A stretch of 19,491 nt of DNA from Triparma columacea (lineage: Eukaryota; Sar; Bolidophyceae; Parmales; Triparmaceae): positions 5,198 through 24,688 of the forward strand of contig BRYA01000653.1 of NCBI GenBank assembly GCA_030267965.1, read 5' to 3'. The notes below the pieces were generated by a model, which was given only the letters and a program-made list of their open reading frames with translations, was not told where the DNA came from and ran no database searches. The translations under genes were made by a program, and so were the position numbers. Below, one piece after another: positions 8,928 through 19,426 of this stretch; the stretch's first letter is position 1; every line of letters starts with the position of its first letter.

Positions 8928-11204
8928 CCGACCTCGAAAAGAGGCTATCAGACGACCGTCCCACTCGCAGCTTCTTATCCTTCATCTTCCCCTGGTCCCT
9001 CTACAACGAAATTGTCAAAGTGTGCACCCACCACTCGGCCGACTGGTTCGGTTACGCCTCATTCAAAAAGCACCCTACGTTGGTACTGAACGCTGCACTT
9101 TACACGTGGTCGTTCTCGTTCCTTACTTCTGCTTCCTTCGGCCTTCTCTTCAATGTTGACACAAAGGGAACATTCGGAATAGCTACAAGCTTCCTGAGCG
9201 GTGGTATGACGGGGCTCTTCATGGCCGTCGTTGGTGGTCAGCCCCTCGTCCTCTACGGTCAAACAGGTCCCATTGTTCTCCTGTACGTTTACTGCTACGA
9301 GTTCGCCCACGAGAACGGCATCCCCTTCCACGGCTTTGTCGCTTGGATGGGGATCTGGTCCGCCCTCCAGCACTTTGCCATTGCAATCGCGGGACTCAAC
9401 GACGTCAAGTACCTCAACTACGTTACCAGGTTCACTGGGGAGATATTTGAGCTCCTGGTCGCCGCCGACTACATTACTGCAGGAATTATTGGCTTCTACA
9501 ACAACTTCACGACAAAGTCTTGCAGTATCCCACTGTGCGCCACCACCCCATCCGTCAACTACTTCAACGGGACCTTCAACCTGCTCCTCGGCCTTTTCTT
9601 CTTCGACTCCGCTCTCAGGATGCAAGGTTTCGACAAGGGTGGGATGTCTTTTGGCACCTACACGATGAGGAGAACCTTCTCCCAGTACGGTTGCCTCCTC
9701 AGCCTCCTCGTCGTCACCTTGCTTTCCTACGCCCCGCAGTGGGACAGGGTTACCGGATGGCCGAGCCCGGGGGTACCGGAGCGGGTTAATATATCGCCGA
9801 GCACTTGGGGGAACCCAAATTTGGACCTGTCGCTAGGCGTGAGCGAGTTGGGAAGGTAAGAGAGGGATGATAAGGGGCTGAAGGGAGGGAGACCACGCCT
9901 TATGGACAAGGGAACACCTCGCGAGCGCAAAAACTGACGTTGTTCTATTATTCTCCCCCCCCCCCAACCCCCCAAATCGCAGCATGGACGTGTCGTACAT
10001 TTTCGGGGCCTTCATACCCGCCGTGCTGCTGACTGTTCTGTTCTACGTAGACCAGAACCTTTCCACGCTCATGGCCGTCAGGGGACACGGAGAGATTAAG
10101 TCGAAGGTGAGGAAGGAGGGAGGGGAAGATCGCCTAAGAGACATTCTGTTGAAATCGGAGCAGCGTTAAGCAGCATCAACGCGCTTCGTTCACCCCCCCC
10201 TTCCCCCCCTCCCCCCATCTGCACTCCCTCGAACACCACCCTAGCCCGCTTTCAACATGGACTTTTTCCTCCTCGGTGTTACCGTTCTCGTCACTGGCCT
10301 ACTCGGTCTCCCTGCATCCTCCGGTCTCATCCCCCAAAACCCCATGCACTCCAAGGCTTTAGTAGTCACCCCCTCCTCCCCTTCCGAGCGTCCCTACGTT
10401 GTCGAGCAGCGTATATCAAACATGATCCACTCCGGCCTTCTCCTTCTCATCCTCCTAGTCCTCCCCGTCGTGTCCTACATTCCCACAGGGGTGCTTTGGG
10501 GCGCGTTCTTCCTCCTGGCGGTCGAGGCTAGTGAGGCGCAGTTTGTGAGACGCTGCCTGTTGTTCATAACGTCCGAGAAGGTGAGAAAAGGGAGCGGGAG
10601 GGAGGGGTTGGAAGGGGGGGGAGCGAGATGCAGGGGGGGGGCGAAACAGCACTATGTACTATGCGCCTTTTTGCTAACGCAAACCTCCCCCCTGCCTACC
10701 TACACAACGCAGTCCAAGTACCTACCGGGCTGGGACGACCTCCGCTCGATTATTGACAACGTACCTGGTCCAGTGATCCACAAGTTCACTGCGATCCAGT
10801 TTCTGCTCTGGGCTGTAATCTTCGTGACTGCCGTCATCCTGAAAATTCCTTACCCCATGAACGATGGGAACACGTGGGTAGTAATCGGGAGCCTGTTTCC
10901 GGTGATGATTTGCCTCTGCGCAGTCATCAGATTCACGTCCCTGAAAAGAGCGATCCCTGAAGCCTACCTCGACCTCCTTGACCCCCACGAAAATCACGGC
11001 CGCCTCCAGGAAATAAAGGAAAGCCCGACCCAGGAGAAGGACCCAGATATAATCCTCCAGAACGAGACCCCGTCCGAACCATCCTCCTCAACCGAAGAAG
11101 GTCCCTTCCAGCCCGAGCTCAAAGACGACGAAAAAGCGAATGACACGTCCAATGACGAATCTAATCTCAAGCACCGTCAAGTTAACCTCACGAAAAGCAA
11201 ATAG
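8537..11204 (+). CDS. SLC4/BOR-type anion (borate or bicarbonate) transporter, five exons
   Basis: Exons: 8537-8612, 8916-9855, 9983-10106, 10245-10580, 10713-11204; frame closes to 655 residues. The family is recognised by GGQPLVLYGQTGPIVLLY (132-149, the SLC4 GGQP-type motif), RFTGEIFELL, IPAVLLTVLFYVDQN (TM in exon 3), and the exon 4 start KPAFNMDFFLLG followed by GLIPQNPMHSKAL, which matches the IPQ-x-PMH-x-K signature of plant and yeast BOR1 borate exporters. About 10-13 membrane spans are expected in the plasma membrane or an internal membrane. The C-terminal 80 residues are charged and disordered. Known members move borate, bicarbonate or other anions, and algal SLC4 proteins include bicarbonate importers for carbon fixation, so the substrate is left open. 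The 25-residue product of exon 1 is hydrophilic. Intron 4 (10581-10712) is 132 bp and lacks stops. Confidence 0.88.
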
Positions 11205-11347
11205 GCGACAACTAAACTCATCTAATGTACCTTAAAGCAAAAGTAATAATCTTCACAGTGCGTTTGGTCGGAGTAAAAATATTTCAATTATCATCTAGCT
11301 CCCCTCCCCCCCCAACATACATATTTACACACCTGCACATTCTTTTG

Positions 11348-12870
11348 CTAGACCCACGAATGGGCCCTCACCCCCTGTCGCCTTAATCTCAGAAAATATT
11401 CATACGAGTCTGCGATGGTCATAGTCTTGTCCATCGCTTTCCCCCAAAAGGGTTGCATAATGTAATTGTCCACGTGGTGCTCCCAAATAAACTCGTCGAT
11501 GTACTCAAGGTCATCGTTATCCGGTGACAGGAGGTAGTCGACTGTGCCAGTCTCTACTGCGGGGCTATCTATATCTAGCTTGAAGAGGACGTAGTCGTCC
11601 TTACTGGTAGTCTCGCGTATGACAGTGGGAACGAAGGGGCTCGAGACCCCGCTACTTTCTACGGAGGAGGCGATCCACTGCTGGTTGAAGTAGGTGCGCA
11701 AGAGGTATTTGTTTGGGACGGTGCAGTAAAAGAGCTCCTTGCTAGTGCTCCCTTCCCAACCGTCAATTCGATTGAACTCAATACCATGCCGTTCCCAGAC
11801 CTTCGTAAAGTAGCTGAGCGAAGGCCCCCCCGCTCCCTCCCCCCAAGATGAGGCCCCAGCGTCGAAGTAGAACTTCCGACCTTTCGAAACCTTGGGGGGT
11901 GGAACGATGTAGGAACGGTTGATGATGAGATCAACGGACTTTGAGGGGAGACGGGGCGGGTTGACGACAAAAGGTGGTTAGGAATCTGGGGGCGCTTAGG
12001 GGCGAAACAAATTTTTTGAGAAATCTCACCTTCTTGGAGAGAGCGTCGCTGCATCCTGCGAGGGGGTGCCGGAGGTGGCTTACGAGTGGCTCGATGAACT
12101 CCGTCCTAGGGGTTCCGTCAATGTCATTCCACTCGAAGCGTGAGAATATAGTAGGGTCCATAACGGGCGAGACGGCGCCGAGAGGGCCCACCTTGGTGAC
12201 TGAAGAGGGGCGGCTCAAATTCATCTCCCCAGTCTGGGTGTTGTACCAGAACCGAGACTGGGTGTCGTCGACGAGGCACCAGGAAGTGTCCGTGGAGGCG
12301 GAGCACATGGCGGACATGAACTTCTTTAGCTGGTCCTGCTGCTGGGCGAGCGCCTCGCAGATCTGGTGGTTTTGCCATGTTTTTATGTTGTCTATCCAGA
12401 GCCTCTCCCAAGCAGATGAGTGGTAGACCTGCAGTCGAAGTGGGGGGGGGGAGGGGGCCGAGTTATAGACTAAGCTATGGATTTCACCCGTCACTCTTCC
12501 TCACCTTGTCTGTCTGCGGCACCGTCTTCCCCTCAACGCCTGCCCCACGATCTCTTTCGGTCTCCCTTGAGCAAGTGTCTCTTTCGGTCTCCCTTGAGCA
12601 ACTGGCTAGCAAGGCACTGATGTCCTTCCACCTGTACATACAGTTGACATTGGCTGTGTTGTCTGCGGAGTCAATCGACGCGCTCTCCGACGCGCTCCCT
12701 GACCACATGGCGGAACCCTGACCATGACCAGTGGGGGCAGGGTTGAGGGGAACGGAGCCACCATGATAGAGCATCACCAGGACAGTACAGCTCAACAACG
12801 CAAGTAAGAAGATTTTGTACCGGGATCGCCGAAGGGATAGGAAAAGCATGGAGTCTGATTTCTGGCCCAT
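11348..12870 (-). CDS. Type II membrane protein with methyltransferase-like domain, three exons
   Basis: Exons on the minus strand: 12870-12505, 12428-12030, 11938-11348; 451 residues. Residues 1-19 are basic and are followed by a single hydrophobic segment (20-36), a signal anchor placing the rest in the secretory lumen. A stem of about 90 residues includes a 9-residue tandem repeat (CSRETERDT-like). Residues 172-195 read W-x-x-x-D-D-x-x-S-R-F-W-Y-N-x-x-T-G-E-x-x-x-x-R-P, a WW-domain-like pattern with the second Trp replaced by Leu. The C-terminal domain (256-451) has FYFDAGAS with a following GEGAGGPS, FKLDIDSPAVE, YIDEFIWEHHV and DSYEYFLRLRRQGVRAHSWV. This pattern belongs to a family of uncharacterised algal and fungal proteins resembling FkbM-type SAM methyltransferases. 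Function is inferred: modification of glycans or other luminal substrates. The stop is 144 bp from the converging transporter stop. Confidence 0.75.
12551..12602 (-). repeat. 27-bp in-frame tandem repeat, about two copies
   Basis: Units at 12551-12577 and 12578-12602 share TCTCTTTCGGTCTCCCTTGA. They are in frame in exon 1 of the methyltransferase-like gene and encode SRETERDTC followed by SRETERD. The repeat lies in the predicted luminal stem, where length changes are usually tolerated. Confidence 0.8.
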
Positions 12871-13003
12871 TGTGCTCGTGCTGTGATTGGAAAACAGGAG
12901 GGGTGAGGAGTGTTACAAGGAGTGTTGAAGAAAGCACGAGCAACCCGGATATGGACCTAAGGGCTGCTTTGCAACACACAACACACAACACAGACTTGAA
13001 ATT
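12871..13003. promoter_or_regulatory. Putative bidirectional promoter region
   Basis: This 133-bp interval lies between the ATG of the methyltransferase-like gene (minus) and a possible upstream ATG of the PP2C gene at 13004 (plus). It contains an ACACAA-rich tract at 12974-12991. No TATA box is evident. The role as a shared promoter depends on whether the 13004 exon is real. Confidence 0.3.
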
Positions 13004-14046
13004 ATGGCGAAAAAGTTACACAAAAAGTAAGTGAATCTCCTTCTGTTCGTCAGTCCTGGTAATCATTCATTTCCAATTTTAACCCTTTTGGAGGCGGGTT
13101 ATGGGATAGGTGGTGACATATATTTGTTTATGTACGTAATGACATTACCGTCGTCCTATGTATATCCTAAATACGCCTCTTGGGGAGTCAAAAATGGCCA
13201 AAGATATCCTGCATCGTTTCGATGCAAGTGTGCTCAGGAGAGGATTCACACTCAAGGAGAACCCTTTAGCATACCAAAAAGTAGTGTCTTCGAGGTTAGG
13301 TTAATATTGGGGCTGTGGTGAAGCATGCGTACCTTTGGAGGCCCCTGTTGGTGTGTTGAGAGGAGGAGGTGAAGTTTGGTTTTTTTTGGAAATCACTCCC
13401 CTTGCCTCCTTTCTTTCTTTTTCTCCTCCAGACAGCTTCTTTGGCGCCGGAGAATTTTGAGAACGGAGGTCGTAAAGAGCGCAGCGAGCCGGAGACCGGA
13501 ATCCAAAATTCGGAGGCTTCCCTTTTGCCTCACTTTGGACTTTGGCCTCCTCTCCTTTCCTCTCTTCCTGGATCTAGGCCGCGAGTTCAGTCTCGCTGGC
13601 AACACTCCCCGGCTATGGCGTTTAGCCAGGTGGTAATCACGTCTACTATCTACTACTGGGAAGAAACTGGTCAAAGGGATTCCTTCGTGGCCAGGTGGAG
13701 AAATGAAAAGGAGTTTTCACGTGTGTGTCAACCCCCTCCAAACTTATTAGAGGGCTGGTTCCCAAATTATCGAGCCAAGAGCTATACTTGGTCTACCTGA
13801 GGGTAGTACTGGGCAACACCAAGCAAACTGCACCCCACCCCACAGCCCACAGCAACCCACAGCAAGCGACCAAAAGAAAGCCAAATTCCCACCCACGGTT
13901 TAGAAATTCTCCCTCCTCGCCCCTCCTCCTACCCCCCTCCCAATCCTCCAAACTGCACCTAGTCCCGCCTGCCCCACCCCCTCCATCAAGCCGCCCCCTT
14001 GGGCCTCAGTTGACCTGATAACCTCTTCGTCCCCCCTCCCGACAGC
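13004..14046 (+). other. Upstream region of the PP2C gene: possible first exon and long intron
   Basis: ATG at 13004 opens a 23-base frame (MAKKLHK plus AA) that ends at a strong donor, GTAAGT, at 13027. A C/T-rich tract and CGACAG lie just before position 14046, one base ahead of the PP2C ATG at 14047. Joining 13026 to 14046 would give Asn and run straight into the PP2C frame. If so, the intron is about 1.0 kb, unusually long for this window. The stretch around 13380-13800 differs in texture, with a T-run, short inverted motifs and frames open on both strands, and may be an inserted repeat. The part from about 13800 to 14046 is C-rich and shows no gene. Confidence 0.35.
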
Positions 14047-16300
14047 ATGGCCGATGATCCCTTAAATTCATCCACCCCGCTGCCCCCATTAGAAATTGAC
14101 CCCACACATCGGGTACCACCACTCAAGACGAGGTCGGTCGGCTCACTTTCGCCGACAAATCGGTCAAAAGCAATAGATCATTTCATTTCTGATTCCGAGA
14201 TTCATGGACAACCAAGTCCTAGCCTCGTCTCAGACAAATACCCCGCCCTTTCTCTCCCACGGACGGACTCTAATACTGAATTGGATAGTTCACGCTTGTT
14301 AGAGAGCGATGGACTTCTGGATGCACAGAGCGAAGCTCGAACGGCAACAAAGTTGTCTCCCTCATCCTTAATTTATCAGGAGGAAATCGAGAGATCGCTT
14401 ATCTCCCCGAGCGGAGGCCTTCCACCATTCACGAGCGGAAAGAAGCAAAAGTCTGCTCTAGTCGATTCGTTTGCCCTCAAGAGTGCTCCTATCGGGTCCA
14501 GGAAACTAAGGAGGAGGAAAAAACATTCCGCCCAATCGGTGATACGACAGCGTATGTTCGGCGAACCGAGCAGCGGGACGACCAACAATTCCGGAATAGA
14601 CGCGACGAATACTACAAATACTGCGCTTAGGACAAACCCTTCGGAGGTTTCTGATGTGGAGAGAGGCATGGCAACAAAAAATGTAAAAGACGATGTTCAG
14701 GACGAGAAGGATGAGTCGGAAGAGAATCAGACCTTGTATTCTGCTAAGTCAGGTAATTCTTCAGTCTCCAATAGCACAAGGACAAGGAAATATTCGCTAC
14801 AAGGGGCCTTAAAGAAGTTATTCGGTGGAAGAAAAGCGAGGTGAGAGAGGACGAGAGGTGAAGTGATACGGGAAGGTGGTGCTTGGCAGCTTGAGTCGCG
14901 CACCCTAAACACGAAAAGCTAACCTCCTTCGGTCGCCGTCTTAATCGCTTTGCTCTTGCAGCATAAGCAAGTCAGCGAGCAACGACTCACTCAACAAGGT
15001 GGCCGACGAAAGTGCGTCCAAGAAGGGCACGAAAGAAGAAACTTCATCTTCTCAAATATTCGAGGGGAAGCTTTCCGCGGAAGTTTTAAAAATGCACGAC
15101 CGCCGCCAACTTGGGGACGAGGGGCCCGTCTTGACCCCTTCTATTTTACCCCCTCATGCAAAGGGGGCAGACATCAGCACTGCGAGGTACGCTTGGGACA
15201 ACAAGCCGGTGACGGATGTTGAGAAGCAGGTCATAAGCAACCTGGAGGAAAAACCGGTTAGGCGACGCTACAAGGACTTTACGGTCTCCTGCTCCTACCA
15301 CACGAAGCAGGGGTTCTATCATGAGAACGAAGATCGGCTGATCGCCAAGATGGACACATACAACGACAAAGAACGCCCAACTCACCTTTTCGGGGTGTTT
15401 GATGGTCACGGGGGCCAGGGTTGTTGCTCCTTCGTAGAGAATAACTGCAAATCGATTTTTGTTGAGTCCCCATCCCCGGGAGTTTCAAACTCGGATAACC
15501 CCAAGGACTCAAGGAAGCTCCTCCTCCGAGCTCTGGCTGCGTGCAGCATGAAAATGGAGGTGAGATGAGAGGTGATGATGTATGCGATGTTCTCGCAAAC
15601 CCCTTTCGTCCCTCGCTTACACCTCGCTTCGCCTTCTCCTTCTCGCACCCGACCCGACCGATCTTTCCCGCCGCAGTACGAGTTTTGTCGCCATGCAATA
15701 CCAATCAAGGACAACTCTGGGGCATGCTCTCTCATATGTGCTGTGCACGATAACTATCTTGCCTTTGCGTCGATCGGAGACTGCGAGATGATTTTAGTTT
15801 CGGCTTTCGGCACTCGGGTAAAGCGTATGAACCACCCACATCGCTCGAGTGGAGAAAAGGAGCGCAAGAGGATCGAAAAGGCGGGCGGGTATGTAATCAA
15901 CGGAAGAGCAATGGGTGTTCTCGAACCTTCGAGAACTTTAGGCGACATAGACGTGAAAAAGCTCTGCCCGGGCGCTGTAATTGCTTCGCCGGAGGTTGGC
16001 ATCGTCGACCTCAAAGAAATGTTGTCGGAGGACGAGGCATCTGCTAGTTTGTCTCAAATGGTTGGAACGCCTGTCAATCAGTCTGGTCCTGGAATTTTTT
16101 GCATCCTTGCAACCGATGGCGTGTTCGACGTTATGGACGAGTTCGAGGCGGCCAGTCATGTGTCAAGGTCCTTCACGTATAGAAATTCTCGAAAGATAGC
16201 AGCAGAAAAGCTTTGCGAACACGCAAAGAAACTCGGGAGCAGAGATGACATCACAGCGATTGTGATTGGATTCCAAGAGAGAAACAAGACTAGTTTCTAA
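14047..16300 (+). CDS. PP2C-type Ser/Thr protein phosphatase (PPM family), three exons
   Basis: Exons: 14047-14840, 14962-15559, 15677-16300; 671 residues from this ATG. The first ~360 residues are rich in Ser, Thr and charged residues and look disordered, with a basic cluster RKLRRRKKH near 151-160 that could act as a nuclear signal. The catalytic PP2C domain follows. Visible motifs are HENEDR (385-390), GVFDGHGGQG (409-418), GDCEMIL (498-504), PSRTLGDIDVK (548-558), LATDGVFDVMDE (608-619) and SRDDITAIVI (652-661). The metal-binding acidic residues D389, D412, D611 and D654 are all present, so the enzyme should be active as a Mg2+/Mn2+-dependent phosphatase. Typical PP2Cs are 280-400 residues; the long N-terminus is the unusual part and probably sets location or partners. 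An upstream exon at 13004 may add eight residues. Confidence 0.88.
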
Positions 16301-16394
16301 GCTTTGTCTAAATAAGCAAGCAATATATGTTTCCTTAGACGATCAAACTTTTTTAGCGTGATGTGCCCACCCTTCGAACCTTTCCTGGACCTTC
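16301..16394. other. Short intergenic gap between convergent genes
   Basis: Only 94 bp separate the PP2C stop from the CSTF3 stop on the opposite strand. The PP2C side has TAAATAAGCAAGCAATATAT, an A/T-rich stretch that could hold its polyadenylation signal. The two 3' UTRs must be very short or overlap. Confidence 0.5.
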
Positions 16395-19070
16395 CTATTG
16401 GACTTTCCTTCGCTGCCTGCTACGGAACAGGTTGTCGCCCCCATCATCGTCCTCCTCGTCGCTATTCTCTTCCCTCCCCCTCTTCCCCTTGGTCAGATCA
16501 GATTTCTCCCTCGCTCGTCCCGCATCCTCGTCAAAGTACTTCGGCCCTTTCTCGTCAGGCTTCGCTGGGAGACCGTTGTGGAGAAGGCTTTGCAGCGCGA
16601 GCTCCGTGATATGAGAAGGCGGATTTCCCCTCCTCCTTCCGAGGCCATCGAGAAGGATTTGGATCCACTGGGGTATGTTGGACTTCTCAGCAGCCCTCTG
16701 GTCCTCTAGTTTCTGCCTGGCGGCTTGAGTGCGGTCCATGTTTGTCATCCCAGTATTATCGTCCTCGTAGATTTCCTTCGTATCCAGCCCAGATCTGGCG
16801 GCAAACCGCGAGTCGCTATCTCCCCCGCTGTCCTTTCCACCAACCACGAGATCCACTCTCTGAAGCATCCTGCGCAAGGAGTTGGGCAAGAGGATGGCCT
16901 TGGGACCATCGTTCTTAACAATGACGTCCATGATGGTCCTCGGAATACCGCTATCGACGTCCTCCCCGAGTGCTTTCATCCTCCTGAGCTCCACGTCCCT
17001 GACCCTGTCAAAGTCCTGCTGAGTGAGGGCGACTTCGCACTCAAACTTCAAGAGCATGTCCCAGAGGGGGCGCTGCCTCCTTCTGATAGCCGACACTGAG
17101 GAATTTTCATCTTCTGTGGCCGCCTCGAGAGCTCTGCTGATGAGGGCTCTGAAGTTCTCCTTATCCTTTAGCTCAAGCAGGAGCTCTGCGTAGCCCACGA
17201 TATACTTCTCCGACTTGAGGAACGAGCGGTGCTGAAAGGAGGTAGTCAAGCAAGGAATAAGCGAAGCGACGACATGTTTGTGTTAGTGTTGGCATTGTGG
17301 TTCGGTCCCTCGCCCTGACCCTCGCCCTGACCCTCGCCCTGACCCTCGCCCTGACCCTCGCCCTCACCTTCTCCAGGCCAAGCTCGAAGATTCTGCAAGC
17401 AACCGTGATGTTATTGTGGTACTTGTACTCGACCATTGCGTGGTTTAGATACACGTGGTAGGTCATGGTGCCCTTGTAGGAGGCTGTTGATTGCTCTTGG
17501 CTGGGGTCTTCGCCGTCGGCTGTTGAGGAGGTATTCACGACCTTGACGGTCGAGCTGCCGTCGGTCTTGAGGATGTCCTCCTCGGTCTGCTTCAAGACCC
17601 TCCGAGCCATCTTGAAAATTTCTCTAGCCGCGCCCGTGTTGTCGGGCATGTTCCTCACCACCAACCTCTCCAGCATAACAAAACCTAGGGAGCACGGGCA
17701 CCTCTCAAGGAAGTCTTCATAGACCTTCTTTGCAGCCTTCCAGTCCCCGCTGCCTTCCAGACCCTCGGCCCAGCTGACTACAAGGAGCCCGCAGTTCGGG
17801 AGGGCGTGCTTGGCCTGCTCGTACACCTCGTTAGTGAGGTCTCTGTCTGTCTCCCACCTGGCCCACTCCTCCCAGACCTCCGGCGTCCTGTAGAGAGCCT
17901 TGGAACCCTCCCTGAAAGCCTCCCTGACCCTACCCCTAGCAATGGCGTCGTCGGAGATTTTTTCGGGGTTCGTCATCTCGTACGCGACGATCTTCCTGAA
18001 AAGCTTCACGTCGTCGTCCCCCTTGGTGGGCTCGACGGCGAGATTGTCCCAGTTGTAACTGTTGAGACCCCTCTGCTGCCAGACGCTCATACTCTTCTCG
18101 ACACTTCCCCCGACCTCGTCGAGCATCCTCGTCTTCCAGTCCTCACCCCCAACCCCCCTCTCGAAGTCACCGTACTCCTTAAGCGCCTTGCTTACGTATG
18201 AATGAGCCCACCCAAGGAGCCTCCTGAACCTCTCCCTAACCTCCGTGTTGTCGATGACCCCCTTCAGGTACATCTGCCTGGTGACGCCGAGCCAGATCCT
18301 GTAAAGCTCGCCACCACCGATGACGGCATCGTCGTCCTTGCCGCTGAGACCCTTGAACCACCTGCACACCTCCTTGTCGTGACCGTTTCTCTCGCACGCC
18401 TTCCACAGCACTTCGTCGAGGGACCGCATCTGAGAGGGGAACGTGGGGAACAGGGGGAGGGGGTAGTGGGGGCGCGGTGGGGTAAGACGCACGAGATGTA
18501 AAAGGTAGACTGTTAGGGCTAGAGACAACCCAATACAACCAACCCATGACTCACCTTTTCTGCCTCCTTTTTCGTGACAAGCACACCGTCCTGCTTCATC
18601 CACGCAGAGGCAGCATTTGCCGGCTTTGCGTAGGACGCAACGTCGAGGCCGTAGTTGAGCTTGAGGTGGACCAGCCAGCCCACAACCCCCGAAAGGTTCA
18701 TGTCAACAATTTGGGCTATGAGGGGCAGCCCGACGCCCTGGTCGAGGGCGCGGACGCACCACTTCGCCCAGAGGTTCTCGTCGAGGGGGAACACCCTGAG
18801 GAGACCCTTGTACACGGAAAGCAGATCACAGCCACCGCGCTTAAGCTGAGCCTCATTGAGCAACACCTGGAAGATAGGGAGCGGATCATCCAATTCAGGG
18901 TCACTCGTGAGGAGCTTCAAGTATGATACAACCTGTGACTGCATCGTTGTCGTAGAGAGACCCTGAGGGAGCAGCTTAGTTAACGCATTAAGGAAACGGG
19001 AAGAGGGTGGAGGGAAATCTCCAACAGGGTCTGGGAGCTTGTTTATTAGCTCCTGTATAGCGGAACTCAT
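16395..19070 (-). CDS. CSTF3: Cleavage stimulation factor subunit 3 (CstF-77/Rna14), three exons
   Basis: Exons on the minus strand: 19070-18555, 18429-17368, 17231-16395; 804 residues. It starts MSSAIQE; the preceding GTG codon is not used. The protein is built of HAT (half-a-TPR) repeats, with paired aromatic and Ala positions such as LFRKIVAYEMTNPEK, VWEEWARWE, AREIFKMARRVL and YHVYLNHAMVEYKYHNN. The segment CRIFELGLEK, split from HRSFLKSEKYIVGYAELL by the second intron, matches the CstF-77 region where human CSTF3 has a near-identical core. WDMLLKFECEV and DRVRDVELRRMKAL follow as in CstF-77. The tail is acidic and ends RQRRKVQ, a likely nuclear signal. CstF-77 dimerises and holds the cleavage stimulation complex together during pre-mRNA 3'-end formation. 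Human CSTF3 has about 717 residues; the N-terminus here is more divergent. Confidence 0.85.
17307..17364 (-). repeat. 12-bp minisatellite, potential G-quadruplex at a CSTF3 5' splice site
   Basis: Four full CGCCCTGACCCT units occupy 17311-17358 with partial units on either side. On the transcribed (minus) sense this gives ten GGG runs, each separated by exactly three bases, alternately CGA and TCA. The first run overlaps the donor itself, GTGAGGG, at 17367-17361. Such spacing is close to ideal for RNA and DNA G-quadruplexes. The repeat lies wholly in the 136-bp intron 2. Confidence 0.85.
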
Positions 19071-19426
19071 CACTTATTGTTGTCGTAAATAGCGAAGGAA
19101 CAAGAGGAAGAGGTTGAGGAGGAAAAAGGGTAAAGAGTGTCAAATCCCGTCACGTGGATCAACTAAATTTCCCTAAAAGCAAGCAGAGACAACTGCGAGA
19201 GTACGAAGAGTGAATTGAGGGCGAATGTGGCCAAAAGTATCTTTTAAATTGAAACGTAGGCCCCGAAATGCCCAAAAGTTGAGAAAAGTTGTGAAAGGCC
19301 AATTCAGGTCCAGCAGGTCCAGGGTCCAGGGGTGGGTTGCTAGGGTATTCAGGTCACAGCAAAAAGTAAAGTAAAGTAACGCTGTCCCCTCCTTACGTAA
19401 AGCGGTATTATGACCCCACGATAATA
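19071..19426. promoter_or_regulatory. Upstream region of CSTF3, possibly bidirectional
   Basis: This 356-bp stretch lies upstream of the CSTF3 ATG and presumably holds its promoter and 5' UTR. It includes a purine-rich run near 19095-19135 and short iterations of GGTCCAG at 19306-19330 and of GTAAA at 19366-19378. A minus-strand open frame across 19173-19433 shows no protein-like features. I recognise no specific regulatory site. Confidence 0.35.

Noticed and set aside
13369..13800. 143-codon open frame upstream of the PP2C gene
   Set aside because: It shows no domain or consistent codon pattern, overlaps equally open frames in other frames and strand, and starts in a T-run. It is more likely intronic or repeat DNA.
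17307..17364. Reading the CCCTGA-type repeat as interstitial telomeric sequence
   Set aside because: The unit is 12 bp with alternate CGA and TCA spacers, not a six- or seven-base telomere repeat, and it is confined to one intron.
16395..19070. Alternative identity as UTP6 or another HAT-repeat protein
   Set aside because: The block around CRIFELGLEK and the following repeats align with CstF-77 in order and spacing, which is not expected for UTP6 or crooked-neck proteins.
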